A stretch of 53,837 nt of DNA from Heminiphilus faecis (GCF_008728965.1 NZ_VSMC01000021.1:1-53837); one strand, 5' to 3'; counted from the first letter of the stretch, positions 25,679 to 34,879 are shown. Made by a program: numbers and translations. Notes: generated from the sequence alone by a model not told the origin.

Positions 25679-26989
25679 AGCAATACCGGCAGGAGCCACG
25701 TAACGAAGGCAGAACACAATCACCCTCAGTATCCATTCCTTTATGGATCCGGTACCGCGCAACTGCGTCCGCAATATTCCACGATCAACAAACCAGCCTA
25801 CAAATATAGAAATCATCATACCACCGAGAGGCAACAGGATATTGCTTGACACATAATCAAACAGATCGAAGACTGTAAGTCCGAATACAGTCATATCCCT
25901 GAGCGGTCCGAACGACAAAGCGCACAGAGTGCCAAGCACCATGGCTATAAGGCAGTTCAGCAGAGTAGCTTTCTTTCGGGTAAGTCCGAACTGCTCGCAA
26001 AAGAAGGCTATGCCTATCTCACTCATTGATATCGTCGAAGTCAATGAGGCAAGGAACAGCAGGAAGAAAAACAATGACGACCATAATGCACCCCACGGCA
26101 ACCGGTGGAAAATGTCGGGCAGTATCTCAAAAACGAGCTTAGGCCCGGCAGAAGGCTCTGCGCCAAACGTAAATACCGCGGGAAATATAATGACTCCCGC
26201 AAGAACCGCGACACATGTGTCAAGAGCCGAAGTAACCACAGCACTTTTAACAAGCGGAGTGCGGTCAGAGAAATAACTTGCATAAGTCAACATCGTACCG
26301 AGACCCAGAGACAACGAGAAAAAAGCCTGTCCGAGCGCCCCGAGAAGCACTCCGGAGTCCACTTTAGAAAAATCGGGACGGAAAAGGAAAGCCAGTCCCT
26401 CCGATGCTCCCGGCATAAGCAGCGAATTTATACAAAATATAATCAGAATGACAAACAGCACCGGCATAAGCACATTAGAGACCCTCTCTATACCGCCTTT
26501 CACGCCCCGCAGCAGAATCACAGCATTCACAGCGAGGAAGACCAAAGTCCACATAACCGGCTTCCATCCGGTACAGAACATGTCGAAAGCCTCATGTCTG
26601 CTCCCTGCATCAAGCGAAGCGAGAGTACCGGTGACCGACTGCACGAAATACTCCACGGTCCATCCCGCCACGACAGAATAGAATGACAATATCAATATCG
26701 AGGCCAGAATGCCCATATATCCGATCCATGCCCATTGAGGACGTCCGTGCAGTGCGCGGAAGGCTCCGAATATATTGCTGCGTGTACTGCGCCCCATAAT
26801 AAACTCAGCGCATATGACCGGCACACCTATAATAAAAATAAATCCTACATATATAAGAAGGAACGCTCCCCCGCCATGAACACCGGTTTCATACGGAAAA
26901 CGCCATATATTGCCGAGTCCTACGGCCGAACCGACCGTGGTGGCTATAACTCCGAGACGGGTTGCAAACTGTGCTCTGTTCTCTTTCAT
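25646..26989 (-). CDS. Sodium-dependent transporter, NSS/SNF family (second of pair)
   Basis: The 447 residues have about 11-12 hydrophobic helices. TM1 contains the family signature TVGSAVGLGNIWRFPYE, with the unwound GLGNIWRFP that binds Na+ and substrate. The LGLGTMLTYASYF and LASLTSTISMSEIG segments match TM6-TM8 of bacterial NSS transporters. Substrates of this branch are usually amino acids, but none can be assigned. It is a close paralogue of the gene just upstream (5 bp apart), and its C-terminal codons overlap umuC on the other strand. Confidence 0.92.
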   Translation of the reverse strand: MKENRAQFATRLGVIATTVGSAVGLGNIWRFPYETGVHGGGAFLLIYVGFIFIIGVPVICAEFIMGRSTRSNIFGAFRALHGRPQWAWIGYMGILASILILSFYSVVAGWTVEYFVQSVTGTLASLDAGSRHEAFDMFCTGWKPVMWTLVFLAVNAVILLRGVKGGIERVSNVLMPVLFVILIIFCINSLLMPGASEGLAFLFRPDFSKVDSGVLLGALGQAFFSLSLGLGTMLTYASYFSDRTPLVKSAVVTSALDTCVAVLAGVIIFPAVFTFGAEPSAGPKLVFEILPDIFHRLPWGALWSSLFFFLLFLASLTSTISMSEIGIAFFCEQFGLTRKKATLLNCLIAMVLGTLCALSFGPLRDMTVFGLTVFDLFDYVSSNILLPLGGMMISIFVGWFVDRGILRTQLRGTGSIKEWILRVIVFCLRYVAPAGIALVSLSGLGVI

Positions 26990-26994
26990 AATAT

Positions 26995-28371
26995 TTAAAA
27001 TATCTTTGCCAGAAGTATAGCGGCAATCAATACCGGAGCCACATAACGCACTACAAACAATACCGGCTTGTAAAATCTGCGCGAAACTGCATTGCCATTG
27101 GTCAGTTCTTCACGGAAATACTTCTTCGGCGCAAACCAGCCCATATATATACACGTCGAGATAGCCACCAAAGGCAACATGATATTGGTAGCCGTATTGT
27201 CGAGAAAATCAAACAATGTAAGGCCCGCAATGGTAAATGAGGACAGAGAACCAAGCGACAGTGAGCAAAGCGCACTAAGCACAAAAAGCGGCAACATGAC
27301 CACAAGACAAGCGGTAGAACGCTTCATACCAAACCGCGACTGCATAAACGCAATGGATACCTCCGCCAAAGATATGGTGGATGTAAGAGCCGCCACAAGC
27401 AACAGAGTGAAAAACAAGATGGACCAGAACTGCGTCCACGGCATCTGGACAAACACCTCGGGCAAAGTGACAAAAACGAGAGCTGTGCCCGCAAGGTCGT
27501 GATTGTCAAGACCGAATGTCTTGACAGCGGGAAATATAATGATACCCATCATTATGGCCACAAGCAGATCGAGAAGCGATACGGTGACAGCAGTCTTGGT
27601 CAGCTTTGTCTCCTTAGGGAAATAGCTTGAATACGTGACAAGTATGCCCATACCGAGCGATAGAGAGAAGAATGCCTGACCGAGAGCATTGACAACAACG
27701 GTAGGCGTAATTTTAGAGAAATCGGGATTAAGGAAAAATTCAAGGCCTTCAGAAGCCTTGGGCAAGGACAGTGACACCCCGGCAAAAAGCAACAGCAGCA
27801 GAAAAAGCACCGGCATAAGAATATTGGACATCTTTTCGATACCCTTACGCACTCCCATAAGAAGTATGCCGAGATTCACCAGCAGCATAATATAGGTCAT
27901 GACAATAGGCCTTACATCGGTAAGAATATACTCCTGCATCTTGCCTTGAAAACGGGCGTCAAGAGCCTCAGGGGATGCCGATGCGGCTCCCGGACCTACC
28001 TCGTAAAGCGCTCCCGTGACCGACTGCCACAAGTACTCGGCCGTCCATCCGGCCACGACCATATAAAACGACAATATGAGATAAGAGGCAAGTATGGCTA
28101 CAGCTCCTACTATCCACCACTTTTTACCGGGCGACAAAAGCCTGAACACTCCTACAGCATCGCTTCGGCATCCCCTGCCGAGTGAAAACTCAGCGAGCAT
28201 AACCGGAATACCGAGTATAAACACACATACTATATAGAGTAACAAAAACGCAGCGCCTCCGTTGCTCTGCGTCTCTGCTGGAAAACGCCATATATTGCCG
28301 AGTCCCACAGCCGAACCTACCGTGGCGGCTATCAAACCTATCTTACTGCCAAATTGTGCTTTAGTGGCCAT
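26995..28371 (-). CDS. Sodium-dependent transporter, NSS/SNF family (first of pair)
   Basis: The 458 residues have the TM1 signature TVGSAVGLGNIWRFPAET, a GMGILVTYSSYFPKETKL segment and LVAALTSTISLAEVSIA, as in the neighbouring paralogue. It should use the Na+ gradient to import amino acids or related amines across the inner membrane. The tandem arrangement with 5 bp between stop and start suggests an operon born by gene duplication, the two copies having diverged strongly. A minus-strand -7 box is at 28392-28399. Confidence 0.92.
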   Translation of the reverse strand: MATKAQFGSKIGLIAATVGSAVGLGNIWRFPAETQSNGGAAFLLLYIVCVFILGIPVMLAEFSLGRGCRSDAVGVFRLLSPGKKWWIVGAVAILASYLILSFYMVVAGWTAEYLWQSVTGALYEVGPGAASASPEALDARFQGKMQEYILTDVRPIVMTYIMLLVNLGILLMGVRKGIEKMSNILMPVLFLLLLLFAGVSLSLPKASEGLEFFLNPDFSKITPTVVVNALGQAFFSLSLGMGILVTYSSYFPKETKLTKTAVTVSLLDLLVAIMMGIIIFPAVKTFGLDNHDLAGTALVFVTLPEVFVQMPWTQFWSILFFTLLLVAALTSTISLAEVSIAFMQSRFGMKRSTACLVVMLPLFVLSALCSLSLGSLSSFTIAGLTLFDFLDNTATNIMLPLVAISTCIYMGWFAPKKYFREELTNGNAVSRRFYKPVLFVVRYVAPVLIAAILLAKIF

Positions 28372-28391
28372 ATCGTTTATTATTTAGTCTG

Positions 28392-28399
28392 CAAAAGTA
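28392..28399 (-). promoter_or_regulatory. Candidate -7 box for the NSS transporter pair
   Basis: On the minus strand 28399-28392 reads TACTTTTG, matching TAnnTTTG, about 21 bp upstream of the first transporter's ATG. A -33 element at standard spacing is not visible. Confidence 0.35.
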
Positions 28400-28454
28400 A
28401 TCAAAAAGCGACAAAATGTAGCACGATACATTTCCAAATAATACTTTTTGTGAT

Positions 28455-28462
28455 TATTTTTG
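28455..28462 (+). promoter_or_regulatory. Candidate -7 box for the VanZ-like gene
   Basis: TATTTTTG at 28455-28462 matches TAnnTTTG. TTTC at 28431-28434, 20 bp upstream, is a near match to the -33 TTTG. It is 16 bp before the ATG at 28479. Confidence 0.35.
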
Positions 28463-28478
28463 CAAAAATTTCAAGAAA

Positions 28479-28907
28479 ATGTCAATAACTAACTTAATAA
28501 AACGTCTTCCTCCATTTGTCTTCACGATAACGGTAGTACTTGCAGTGCTTTATCTGACCCTAATGCCCGATCCGCTTCCGGACAATGACATAAGCCTGTT
28601 TCCGGGCGCCGACAAAGTGGTCCATGCCATAATGATGCTCGGAGTCATAGGATGCCTCGCGCTGGACTATTTACGAAAGCACCCCGGACGCACAAAGGCA
28701 CCCGGGGCACTTCTAATAATATTCTGTATAGCCACAACAGCTTTCGGTGGGGCCATAGAACTTGTCCAAGGGTCGATGGACATGGGCCGTGGCGAAGACA
28801 TATATGACTTTTACGCCGATACAGCCGGAGCGTTGCTCGGACTTTTTATAGCCTATGCCCTATGGACAAAAGTCAATCGTTGGATTTTTGGAGACCGGCA
28901 GTCATAG
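28479..28907 (+). CDS. VanZ-like family membrane protein
   Basis: The 142 residues have four hydrophobic segments: about 14-31, 45-63, 75-92 and 118-135. PLPDNDISLFPGADKVVHA lies between TM1 and TM2, and GGAIELVQ with GRGEDIYDFYADTAGALLG comes near the end. The conserved K/H in the loop and the E-x-x-Q ... D-x-x-A-D-x-x-G pattern define VanZ-like proteins. VanZ confers low-level teicoplanin resistance in enterococci, but most relatives have unknown roles. Its 3' end overlaps the convergent thioredoxin-like gene by 35 bp. Confidence 0.85.
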   Translation: MSITNLIKRLPPFVFTITVVLAVLYLTLMPDPLPDNDISLFPGADKVVHAIMMLGVIGCLALDYLRKHPGRTKAPGALLIIFCIATTAFGGAIELVQGSMDMGRGEDIYDFYADTAGALLGLFIAYALWTKVNRWIFGDRQS

Positions 28908-29916
28908 TCTCGCGCACTACACGGCGCAACGAGTCGCCCTGCATACCACGGGCCACGATCAAGCCCTCCGGGTCGACAAGCATGATATGAGGAATACCCG
29001 ATATACCATAAAGGTCGGTAGGCACGCTTTTGGCATTCAGTATCTGCGGCCAAGGAAGTTCAAGCTGCTCCATGGCTTTTTTAGAGTCTTCAGGTTCATC
29101 CCATACGGCAACACCAACCACATCAAGGCCTTTTGAGTTAAATTCGTCATAAAGTTCTTTTATGACAGGCATCTCGCGACGGCACGGTCCGCACCAGCTG
29201 GCCCAGAAATCGACAAGCGTATAACGGCCTCGGCCTACATAATCGCTAAGTTTCTGAACAGAATCGCCCTCGACCGTAAAATCGACAAACTTGTTGCCGG
29301 CGGCTGTAGCAGCAGCACGTTTATGCTTCTCCACAAGTTCTTTGATGCGTTTATACTCTCCGTAAGAGGGATACAATGCCAGAACACTGTCAAGCTGTGC
29401 GGCATCATATTCATAAGCCACGTTTACAAAAGCAAAGTATCCTACAGGATTAGTACTGTTTTCGGCGATAGTGCGGTCATTGGCTGCATTGTAGGCCTCC
29501 TCTATGGCATTGCGCGCTGAATCGCTTTCCGCTGTCTGATATGCCTTCACAAGCGAGTCAAGTGAAGCCGTATACTTCACAAACAGGTCATTGCCGGATG
29601 TACCCGCGGGCATGCGGTCATCATTAAATGATATATTGCCCGGTTCAAGTACAAAAGTACCGTTGCGCTGATTGCCTACGAGCAGACGTGCGAGAACAGG
29701 AGTTTCCACCGTTCCTGAAATTGATAGCACACTATCAGCCACAAGCACACTGTCAATACGCTCGCCACTGTCGTAATTAACCACATAAGCCCACTTGCCG
29801 TTGTCATCGGCCGATACTTTCGCAGTCACGGTATAAGGCTCGCCCTGTGACTGATTGCGGGCACACGATACCGTCATCAGTGTCGCGGCACCCAATAGCA
29901 AAATTGAAAATCTCAT
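28873..29916 (-). CDS. Thioredoxin-like lipoprotein (DUF4369 + TlpA-type)
   Basis: The 347 residues begin with a lipoprotein signal, MRFSILLLGAATLMTVSC, with the lipobox Cys at 18. The N-terminal half looks like a DUF4369 beta domain (YTVTAKVSADDNGKWAYVVN). A helical linker follows. The C-terminal TlpA/AhpC-TSA domain has the active site WASWCGPCRREMPVI and the cis-proline region YGISGIPHIMLVDPEG. It is probably a periplasmic thiol reductase. It lies 10 bp downstream of the OmpA-like gene on the same strand and overlaps the VanZ-like gene on the other strand. Confidence 0.9.
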   Translation of the reverse strand: MRFSILLLGAATLMTVSCARNQSQGEPYTVTAKVSADDNGKWAYVVNYDSGERIDSVLVADSVLSISGTVETPVLARLLVGNQRNGTFVLEPGNISFNDDRMPAGTSGNDLFVKYTASLDSLVKAYQTAESDSARNAIEEAYNAANDRTIAENSTNPVGYFAFVNVAYEYDAAQLDSVLALYPSYGEYKRIKELVEKHKRAAATAAGNKFVDFTVEGDSVQKLSDYVGRGRYTLVDFWASWCGPCRREMPVIKELYDEFNSKGLDVVGVAVWDEPEDSKKAMEQLELPWPQILNAKSVPTDLYGISGIPHIMLVDPEGLIVARGMQGDSLRRVVRETMTAGLQKSND

Positions 29917-29925
29917 AAATATAAT

Positions 29926-30645
29926 TTAGTTTCGGAATTGCAATTTATCTGATTTGGCCATTTCAAGAATCAGCATGTCAGGAACGACATAAATCTCCAC
30001 ACGACGGTTTTTAGCCCTGTTATCACGAGAATCATTAGGCACACAAGGCTCCGCGGCACCAAGAGCATATGACAGCAGGTCCACACTCTCCAGTTGATTC
30101 TTCAACAGGTAATCATATACGGCCGAAGCCCTCGCCTCACTAAGACGATCGGTATAATTTTCAGAACCGGTGTCGTCAGTATGACACACTACTATTATCT
30201 TATACATGCCTACCTGCTTCAGCAGATCGGCATAAGGACGCAGAAACTCCTGCGCATTATCGCGCAACACCGTGTCATTGGGAGCAAAAAGCTGGTCGGT
30301 GCCTATAGTGGCCACAACCACCTCACCTCCGCGAGTCAGCTCTATACGCGCCAGTTTACGCGAAGCGAGTTTCTTGGCAAGCTGCCCCATGTAATCAGCC
30401 ACAGCCTTATGCTGCTTGTCGCCGACACGAGGCAACATCACATTCTCATCAAGCGACAACTCGGCAGGATCAATGGCCGTGACCGACTTATCACTCTTTT
30501 TCTTGGAAGCTCTTTCACCGGCGGCTGATTTTCCCGACAATTTGTCTTTCAGACGCCCGAATATGTTTTGTGCACCGGCATCAGGCACCGAACAAGTCAA
30601 CAGACCTACTACGAGAAGCAAATATATGTAACGGCTTACAGACAT
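29926..30645 (-). CDS. OmpA-like peptidoglycan-binding envelope protein
   Basis: Starting at ATG 30645 (MSVSRYIY) the protein has 239 residues with a signal peptide that could be cut after DAGAQ or lipidated at the Cys in GLLTCS. A short basic linker follows (RLKDKLSGKSAAGERASKKK). The C-terminal OmpA domain shows DTVLRDNAQEFLRPYADLLK, VVCHTDDTGSENYTDRLSEA and NDSRDNRAKNRRVEIYV, with the peptidoglycan-binding Asp/Arg pair. The frame can also be opened at a TTG at 30663, which overlaps the stop of the preceding gene (TTGA), but ATG 30645 fits the signal peptide better. Confidence 0.88.
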   Translation of the reverse strand: MSVSRYIYLLLVVGLLTCSVPDAGAQNIFGRLKDKLSGKSAAGERASKKKSDKSVTAIDPAELSLDENVMLPRVGDKQHKAVADYMGQLAKKLASRKLARIELTRGGEVVVATIGTDQLFAPNDTVLRDNAQEFLRPYADLLKQVGMYKIIVVCHTDDTGSENYTDRLSEARASAVYDYLLKNQLESVDLLSYALGAAEPCVPNDSRDNRAKNRRVEIYVVPDMLILEMAKSDKLQFRN

Positions 30646-30659
30646 AATATCACGATCTG

Positions 30660-30995
30660 TCAATCCTCAAGACCTATGGATTTCTCATAAGCCAACTCTC
30701 CCTCCACGATATAATGAACGTCATCGCTGTCAACAACGGCAAGTTTATCCTTGCCAAGCATCTTATTCACGTACTTCAGGAGGTCATCGGCAGCCGGTGA
30801 AGAGGAAAGCCCCTCATCGGTGTCGGCCGCGGGAATTTCGAGATAACCGTTGTCCTCATAATAGTCCCATATCATATCAAGCACGTTTAGTATCTCGTCA
30901 TCGGTATAATTGTCCCGAATATTTTCGGGCATATAGTCGCGGATAAACTTTATCGCTTCATTTTCATCATATTGCAAGTCATTATCGGCAGCCAT
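30660..30995 (-). CDS. Hypothetical acidic protein
   Basis: The 111 residues are strongly acidic and mostly helical, with EAIKFIRDYMPENIRDNYTD and LNVLDMIWDYYEDNG near the front and a likely disordered middle (ADTDEGLSSSPAADD). No signal peptide or membrane helix is seen. I do not recognise a domain. It is the first gene of a same-strand run with the OmpA-like and thioredoxin-like genes, its stop lying 15 bp before the ATG of the OmpA-like gene. Confidence 0.7.
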   Translation of the reverse strand: MAADNDLQYDENEAIKFIRDYMPENIRDNYTDDEILNVLDMIWDYYEDNGYLEIPAADTDEGLSSSPAADDLLKYVNKMLGKDKLAVVDSDDVHYIVEGELAYEKSIGLED

Positions 30996-31096
30996 GATTT
31001 TTCAGATTATGATTAATAATATCGCTAAGTTAATGAAAAGTATTCACACAAGGTGACGCTATAAATAAAATTTCATAAAATTTAGCATTAAATAAA

Positions 31097-31125
31097 AAAG
31101 GCGCATCATTGAAAGATGCGCCTTT
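31097..31125 (-). terminator. Terminator of the exbB-exbD-exbD-tonB operon
   Basis: GGCGCATC and GATGCGCC form a perfect 8-bp stem (11 bp with flanking AAA/TTT) around a 7-nt loop. On the minus strand it is followed by a run of T residues. It lies about 20 bp past the tonB stop. Confidence 0.9.
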
Positions 31126-31146
31126 AAGCTATAGGTTATATCAAGA

Positions 31147-32001
31147 TTATACGCCTTGAAGTTTGAATGTGATGGGCAGTGTGTACCAAACGTTAACCGA
31201 CTGACCGTTCATCTTACCCGGGATAAAATCGGGAAGAGTCTTTACTACACGAACAGCTTCTTTGTCAAGGTCGGGGTCCTTGCTTCGGGCCACCTTCACC
31301 TCACCAATCTTACCGGTCTTCGTTACCACGAACTGTATCACGACACGACCCTGAATATTATTCTCCATAGCTACAGGAGGATATTTGAGGTGGTCTGCGA
31401 TATACTTCATCAACGCTCCGTCACCACCGGGGAACTGAGGCATCTGCTCAACAGCGGTAAACACTTTGTTGTCCTCAACCGGCTTCTTTTCTTCAACTAC
31501 GATTTCGTCCTTATGTTCAAGCAGTACGTTACGGTCGTCAGTACCTTTATCGAAGTCGCTCTGACCGAATGCGGTAGTGGTTTCCTTAAGTTCGTCAGCG
31601 TCCTTAACTTCATCCTCAGCCGTCACCTTATCGTCGTCCACGATAGCGATTTCGGTAACCTTAACAGTGTTAAGGACCTCTTCAGGAAGCACTTCAGGCT
31701 TCTCCTCTTCGTAACGCTGCTGCTCCTCTTCGGGCTCCGGTTCGTCCTCGACAGCCTCACCAAGGTTAACCATGGTCTGTTCTGTCACGTCTTCAGGACG
31801 TTCATCGGCCTTAGGCAATACAGTGTTAACAATAAGCGGGAGGATGAAAGCTATAGCAATGATAATAACTACAACTATCATAGCCTTATTATGACGGGCG
31901 TCAGACTCCTTACGCAATTCATATGCGCCAAATTCTTTGTTTTTACCTTCAAAGACTATATCGCGCCATTCTTTTGATGAAAGATCTACATCTTTTGCCA
32001 T
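31147..32001 (-). CDS. tonB: TonB-family energy transducer
   Basis: The 284 residues start with a cytosolic Bacteroidetes-type segment (SKEWRDIVFEGKNKEFGAYE), then one transmembrane helix (about 43-63). A long acidic, Glu/Pro-rich periplasmic spacer follows (EDEPEPEEEQQRYEEEKPEV). The C-terminal TonB domain has QMPQFPGGDGALMKYIADHL, KYPPVAMENNIQGRVVIQFV and VWYTLPITFKL. It carries proton-motive energy from ExbB/ExbD to outer-membrane receptors. It is last in the operon, 42 bp after exbD, and is followed by a strong terminator. Confidence 0.92.
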   Translation of the reverse strand: MAKDVDLSSKEWRDIVFEGKNKEFGAYELRKESDARHNKAMIVVVIIIAIAFILPLIVNTVLPKADERPEDVTEQTMVNLGEAVEDEPEPEEEQQRYEEEKPEVLPEEVLNTVKVTEIAIVDDDKVTAEDEVKDADELKETTTAFGQSDFDKGTDDRNVLLEHKDEIVVEEKKPVEDNKVFTAVEQMPQFPGGDGALMKYIADHLKYPPVAMENNIQGRVVIQFVVTKTGKIGEVKVARSKDPDLDKEAVRVVKTLPDFIPGKMNGQSVNVWYTLPITFKLQGV

Positions 32002-32043
32002 TTTCTTCTGTCATTTAATAGTTAAACATATAGACACTCATCA

Positions 32044-32778
32044 TCAATTGCGAGGATGTTTAGCAAGATAATCGAAAATCATCAAAGAGTCAACATCGTT
32101 GATATTATCGATCTGGTAACGAGAAATCTGGTTGATCTGCATCTCGTCAAGAGCACCGATCAAACTTTCCCAAGATGCGTTGGGTCCGGCCTTGATAATC
32201 ACCACAGGACGATCGGTAATGAGAGAGTCATTACGAATCTGCTTGGCACGGGCCTGATACTCATCGTCGGAAATCTTCTTATCCTTCCAGTCGGCTTTCA
32301 GGACAGCGATCTTTTCGAGCACGGTCTTGTTTTTGTCATGAAGGATTTTACGGATACCTTGGGTCTCGCCGTTTACATTACCTACAAACTTCTCTACCTG
32401 AAGATTAGAGTTGTCGATACGACCGTCATGGTCCTCATCGGCAATCTCGGGTTTACCGAAATAATAGTATATCAGGTGAGCGGGCTTGCCGGTTTCGGGA
32501 TCAAACTTTACGTTTCCATCGGCGTCACGTTCGGTGTCGAGGATGAGCGTAACAGCCTGCGACTCCTTAGCCTTGTTTTGCTGCTCTTGCTCCACTTTCT
32601 CATTAGAAGGGAGTGAAATCTGCAAAGTCTGCGATTTAATCATCGTGGTACAAAGCATGAAGAACGTGATCAAAAGCATGTTCATATCCACCATAGGCGT
32701 AAAGTCCACGTGGATCGACATCTTCTTTTGGGCGCCTTTTTTCTTTTTGCCGTTATCGGATTGTTCTATCTGTGCCAT
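32044..32778 (-). CDS. exbD: Biopolymer transporter ExbD (second copy)
   Basis: The 244 residues have a basic N-terminal cytosolic end (KKKKGAQKKMSIHVDFTPMVDMNMLLITFFMLC by parts) with one transmembrane helix holding the proton-path Asp in FTPMVDMNMLL. A long periplasmic part follows with the ExbD/TolR-type C-terminal segment VVIIKAGPNASWESLIGALD. It is longer than E. coli ExbD (141 residues) through an insertion rich in charged residues, as common in Bacteroidetes. It lies 5 bp after the first exbD copy. Confidence 0.9.
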   Translation of the reverse strand: MAQIEQSDNGKKKKGAQKKMSIHVDFTPMVDMNMLLITFFMLCTTMIKSQTLQISLPSNEKVEQEQQNKAKESQAVTLILDTERDADGNVKFDPETGKPAHLIYYYFGKPEIADEDHDGRIDNSNLQVEKFVGNVNGETQGIRKILHDKNKTVLEKIAVLKADWKDKKISDDEYQARAKQIRNDSLITDRPVVIIKAGPNASWESLIGALDEMQINQISRYQIDNINDVDSLMIFDYLAKHPRN

Positions 32779-32783
32779 AATGA

Positions 32784-33485
32784 TTAATCGTTTTCAGTTT
32801 TCAACGCAGTCAAGAGACTGAATTTGTTCATCTTCAATGTCTGCAAGTTGTCAAGAACGTCATGGACGGTGTTGTAGGGAGTGTCCTTGTCGGCCTTGAT
32901 TGCAATACCCTCGCCCTTCTTGATAGCTGCTTCAAGATTGGGATTGGATGAATTGTAGATGGCACGCATCCAGATCTGGAACTCATTAGGTTTCGTAAGG
33001 TCCTTGTTGTCGTCGACGGGTATACCTACAGCAGGGTCGCTGAGGTTGGCAATGACTTCATCCTGCTTGGCCTGAGGAAGGTCAAGGAATGCGGGGAGGT
33101 CAGCTATACGCACACCGAACATGTTCAACTTGGAGAATTTTGAAACCTGTTCTTGAGTGAGCTGTACTTGTTTACTATGGGTCTTGTTATACTCTGCTAC
33201 GGCTGTCTGGATAAGCTCGGCACGCACCTTTTCACTTGAGAAGGTCGAGTCGGCGTCACCTGAAACCGAAAGGAACACCTTTCCTTCGGGAGAAATGAGC
33301 ACTGTCGTACAGTTGGTAAACGGCACTTTGATTTCCGACACAGAGGACGGAGTCATAACCGTTACCGGCTCCTTCTGAAGGAAGGTCGAAGTCAACATGA
33401 AGAAAGTAAGCAAAAGAACAGTCACGTCACTCATCGCGGTCATGTCGATGAGGGTACTCTTTTTCTTTATTTTTACTTTACCCAT
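32784..33485 (-). CDS. exbD: Biopolymer transporter ExbD (first copy)
   Basis: The 233 residues start with KVKIKKKSTLIDMTAMSDVT and one transmembrane helix (VLLLTFFMLTSTF), where the Asp in MTAMSDVTVLL is the expected proton-path residue. The periplasmic part ends with GIAIKADKDTPYNTVHDVLD, the ExbD/TolR C-terminal motif. It follows exbB by about 50 bp. Two non-identical ExbD proteins in one operon are usual in Bacteroidetes and may form a mixed dimer inside the ExbB pentamer. Confidence 0.9.
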   Translation of the reverse strand: MGKVKIKKKSTLIDMTAMSDVTVLLLTFFMLTSTFLQKEPVTVMTPSSVSEIKVPFTNCTTVLISPEGKVFLSVSGDADSTFSSEKVRAELIQTAVAEYNKTHSKQVQLTQEQVSKFSKLNMFGVRIADLPAFLDLPQAKQDEVIANLSDPAVGIPVDDNKDLTKPNEFQIWMRAIYNSSNPNLEAAIKKGEGIAIKADKDTPYNTVHDVLDNLQTLKMNKFSLLTALKTEND

Positions 33486-33538
33486 TGTGTTTCGTTGAGT
33501 TGATTAATAAAATCGTTTATTTTCCGAAAGACAACGGA

Positions 33539-34369
33539 TTAGTGAGTAGCAGCAAAAGTCTGAACGATTGAAAAACCGATCTCGTCGATTGCGTAAGTAA
33601 GGTTATCGATCTTGTTGGTGTAGAAGTTGTAAGAGATTACAGCAAATGCACCGGTTGCGATACCGAATGCGGTATTGATAAGTGCCTCGGAGATACCGGT
33701 AGAAAGCTCGGTAGCATCGGGAGCACCTGAAGCAGAAAGAGCTTGGAATGACTTGATCATACCCATTACAGTACCGAGAAGACCGACGAGAGTACCGAGA
33801 GTGGTAAGAGTTGCGACGATCGGGAGGTTCTGCTGAAGAGCGGGCATTTCGAGAGCGGTAGCCTCTTCAACTTCTTTCTGAAGAGTGGCGATCTTCTGCT
33901 CCTTGGAAAGAACGGTGTTCTTGTCCATTTCTTCGTAACGAACCAAAGCGGCAGAAACGACGGCAGCCACACTACCCTTCTGCTTAGCGCAGAGAGCCTG
34001 AGCACCGGCGATGTCATTTTTCTTAAGGCAAGCCTTTACGTTAGCAACAAACTTGGAGATGCTGCCTTTACCTTTAGCGCTTGAAAGAGCAATCCAACGC
34101 TCAACAGACAGAACGATAACGGTAAGGAACAAAGTCTGAAGAATAGGCACGATGAAACCGCCCTTGTAGATTGTACCCCAAAGATCCTGAGGATGGCCGG
34201 CTTCGTCGAAGTGCATGTCATGACCAAACCAGAAGATGAACAACAATAATGCTACGATAAAGCACACTACGATAACCAAGAATGCGTTCTTGATACCACG
34301 TACGTTAGAACCTTCGTTCTTAGGTTGTTTAGCCGTAGCGGCTCCAACATTGGTTTTTTGAGTTTCCAT
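33539..34369 (-). CDS. exbB: MotA/TolQ/ExbB proton channel protein
   Basis: The 276 residues have three hydrophobic helices: about 28-48, 70-90 with FIVPILQTLFLTVIVLSVERW, and the long TM2-TM3 pair in PIVATLTTLGTLVGLLGTVM and ALINTAFGIATGAFAVISYN. The conserved Thr/Gly/Pro pattern and the large cytosolic loop fit ExbB/TolQ. It forms the proton channel that powers TonB. It is the first gene of the four-gene operon; its promoter appears to be at 34635-34666, leaving a leader of about 260 nt. Confidence 0.92.
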   Translation of the reverse strand: METQKTNVGAATAKQPKNEGSNVRGIKNAFLVIVVCFIVALLLFIFWFGHDMHFDEAGHPQDLWGTIYKGGFIVPILQTLFLTVIVLSVERWIALSSAKGKGSISKFVANVKACLKKNDIAGAQALCAKQKGSVAAVVSAALVRYEEMDKNTVLSKEQKIATLQKEVEEATALEMPALQQNLPIVATLTTLGTLVGLLGTVMGMIKSFQALSASGAPDATELSTGISEALINTAFGIATGAFAVISYNFYTNKIDNLTYAIDEIGFSIVQTFAATH

Positions 34370-34634
34370 AATTTTTGAATAGAATGAATAATGTTATTAA
34401 TAATGAATTATTTTGATTTATGGTTAAATGCTGCGTCAATCAAGCCGGTGTGATCGGTATACATAAAACCGAAGCGAACTGTCGGCAGGCTCATTACCTA
34501 CGCAAAACGCCTCGTGCTTACTATATCGGGCCGTATCGATGAAGGCCATAAAACTGTGATTCATGTTCAAACTGCAACCGGTATCGATTTATAAACATTT
34601 GCTCCAACAACGGCTTTTGCCGTGATTGGATATG
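34370..34634 (-). other. Long 5' leader of the exbB-tonB operon
   Basis: Between the exbB ATG and the candidate promoter lie about 260 nt with no convincing reading frame. A small perfect hairpin (ACGGC, TTTT loop, GCCGT) is at 34610-34623, next to the expected transcription start. No known riboswitch was recognised. The rest of the gap to nqrA (34667-34879) holds only the nqrA promoter region. Confidence 0.4.
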
Positions 34635-34666
34635 CAAATTTATTATTATATTTTTTACAAACCAAA
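34635..34666 (-). promoter_or_regulatory. Bacteroidetes promoter for exbB-exbD-exbD-tonB
   Basis: On the minus strand TTTG (34666-34663) and TAAATTTG (34642-34635) are separated by 20 bp, a full match to the Bacteroidetes -33/-7 consensus. Confidence 0.6.
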
Positions 34667-34840
34667 TTTTGTACCGTGATTTTTATTAATTTATCCTTTA
34701 CAGATGCTGTGTTAATTTTTTAATATGTTACAAAGCATAATTTAACAAAATACGCCACATAATATCTGAATTTATCGTTACCGGAGGGCCGTTCCGTGAA
34801 TTTTTCACAACCAAAGTTAAGACAAACCAAAATTATCAGT

Positions 34841-34848
34841 TAACTTTG
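34841..34848 (+). promoter_or_regulatory. -7 box for the nqr operon
   Basis: TAACTTTG at 34841-34848 matches TAnnTTTG and lies 31 bp before the nqrA ATG. A -33 TTTG at the expected position is not evident. Confidence 0.5.
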
Positions 34849-34879
34849 CATTATTAAATATATCTATAGTATAATCCAC

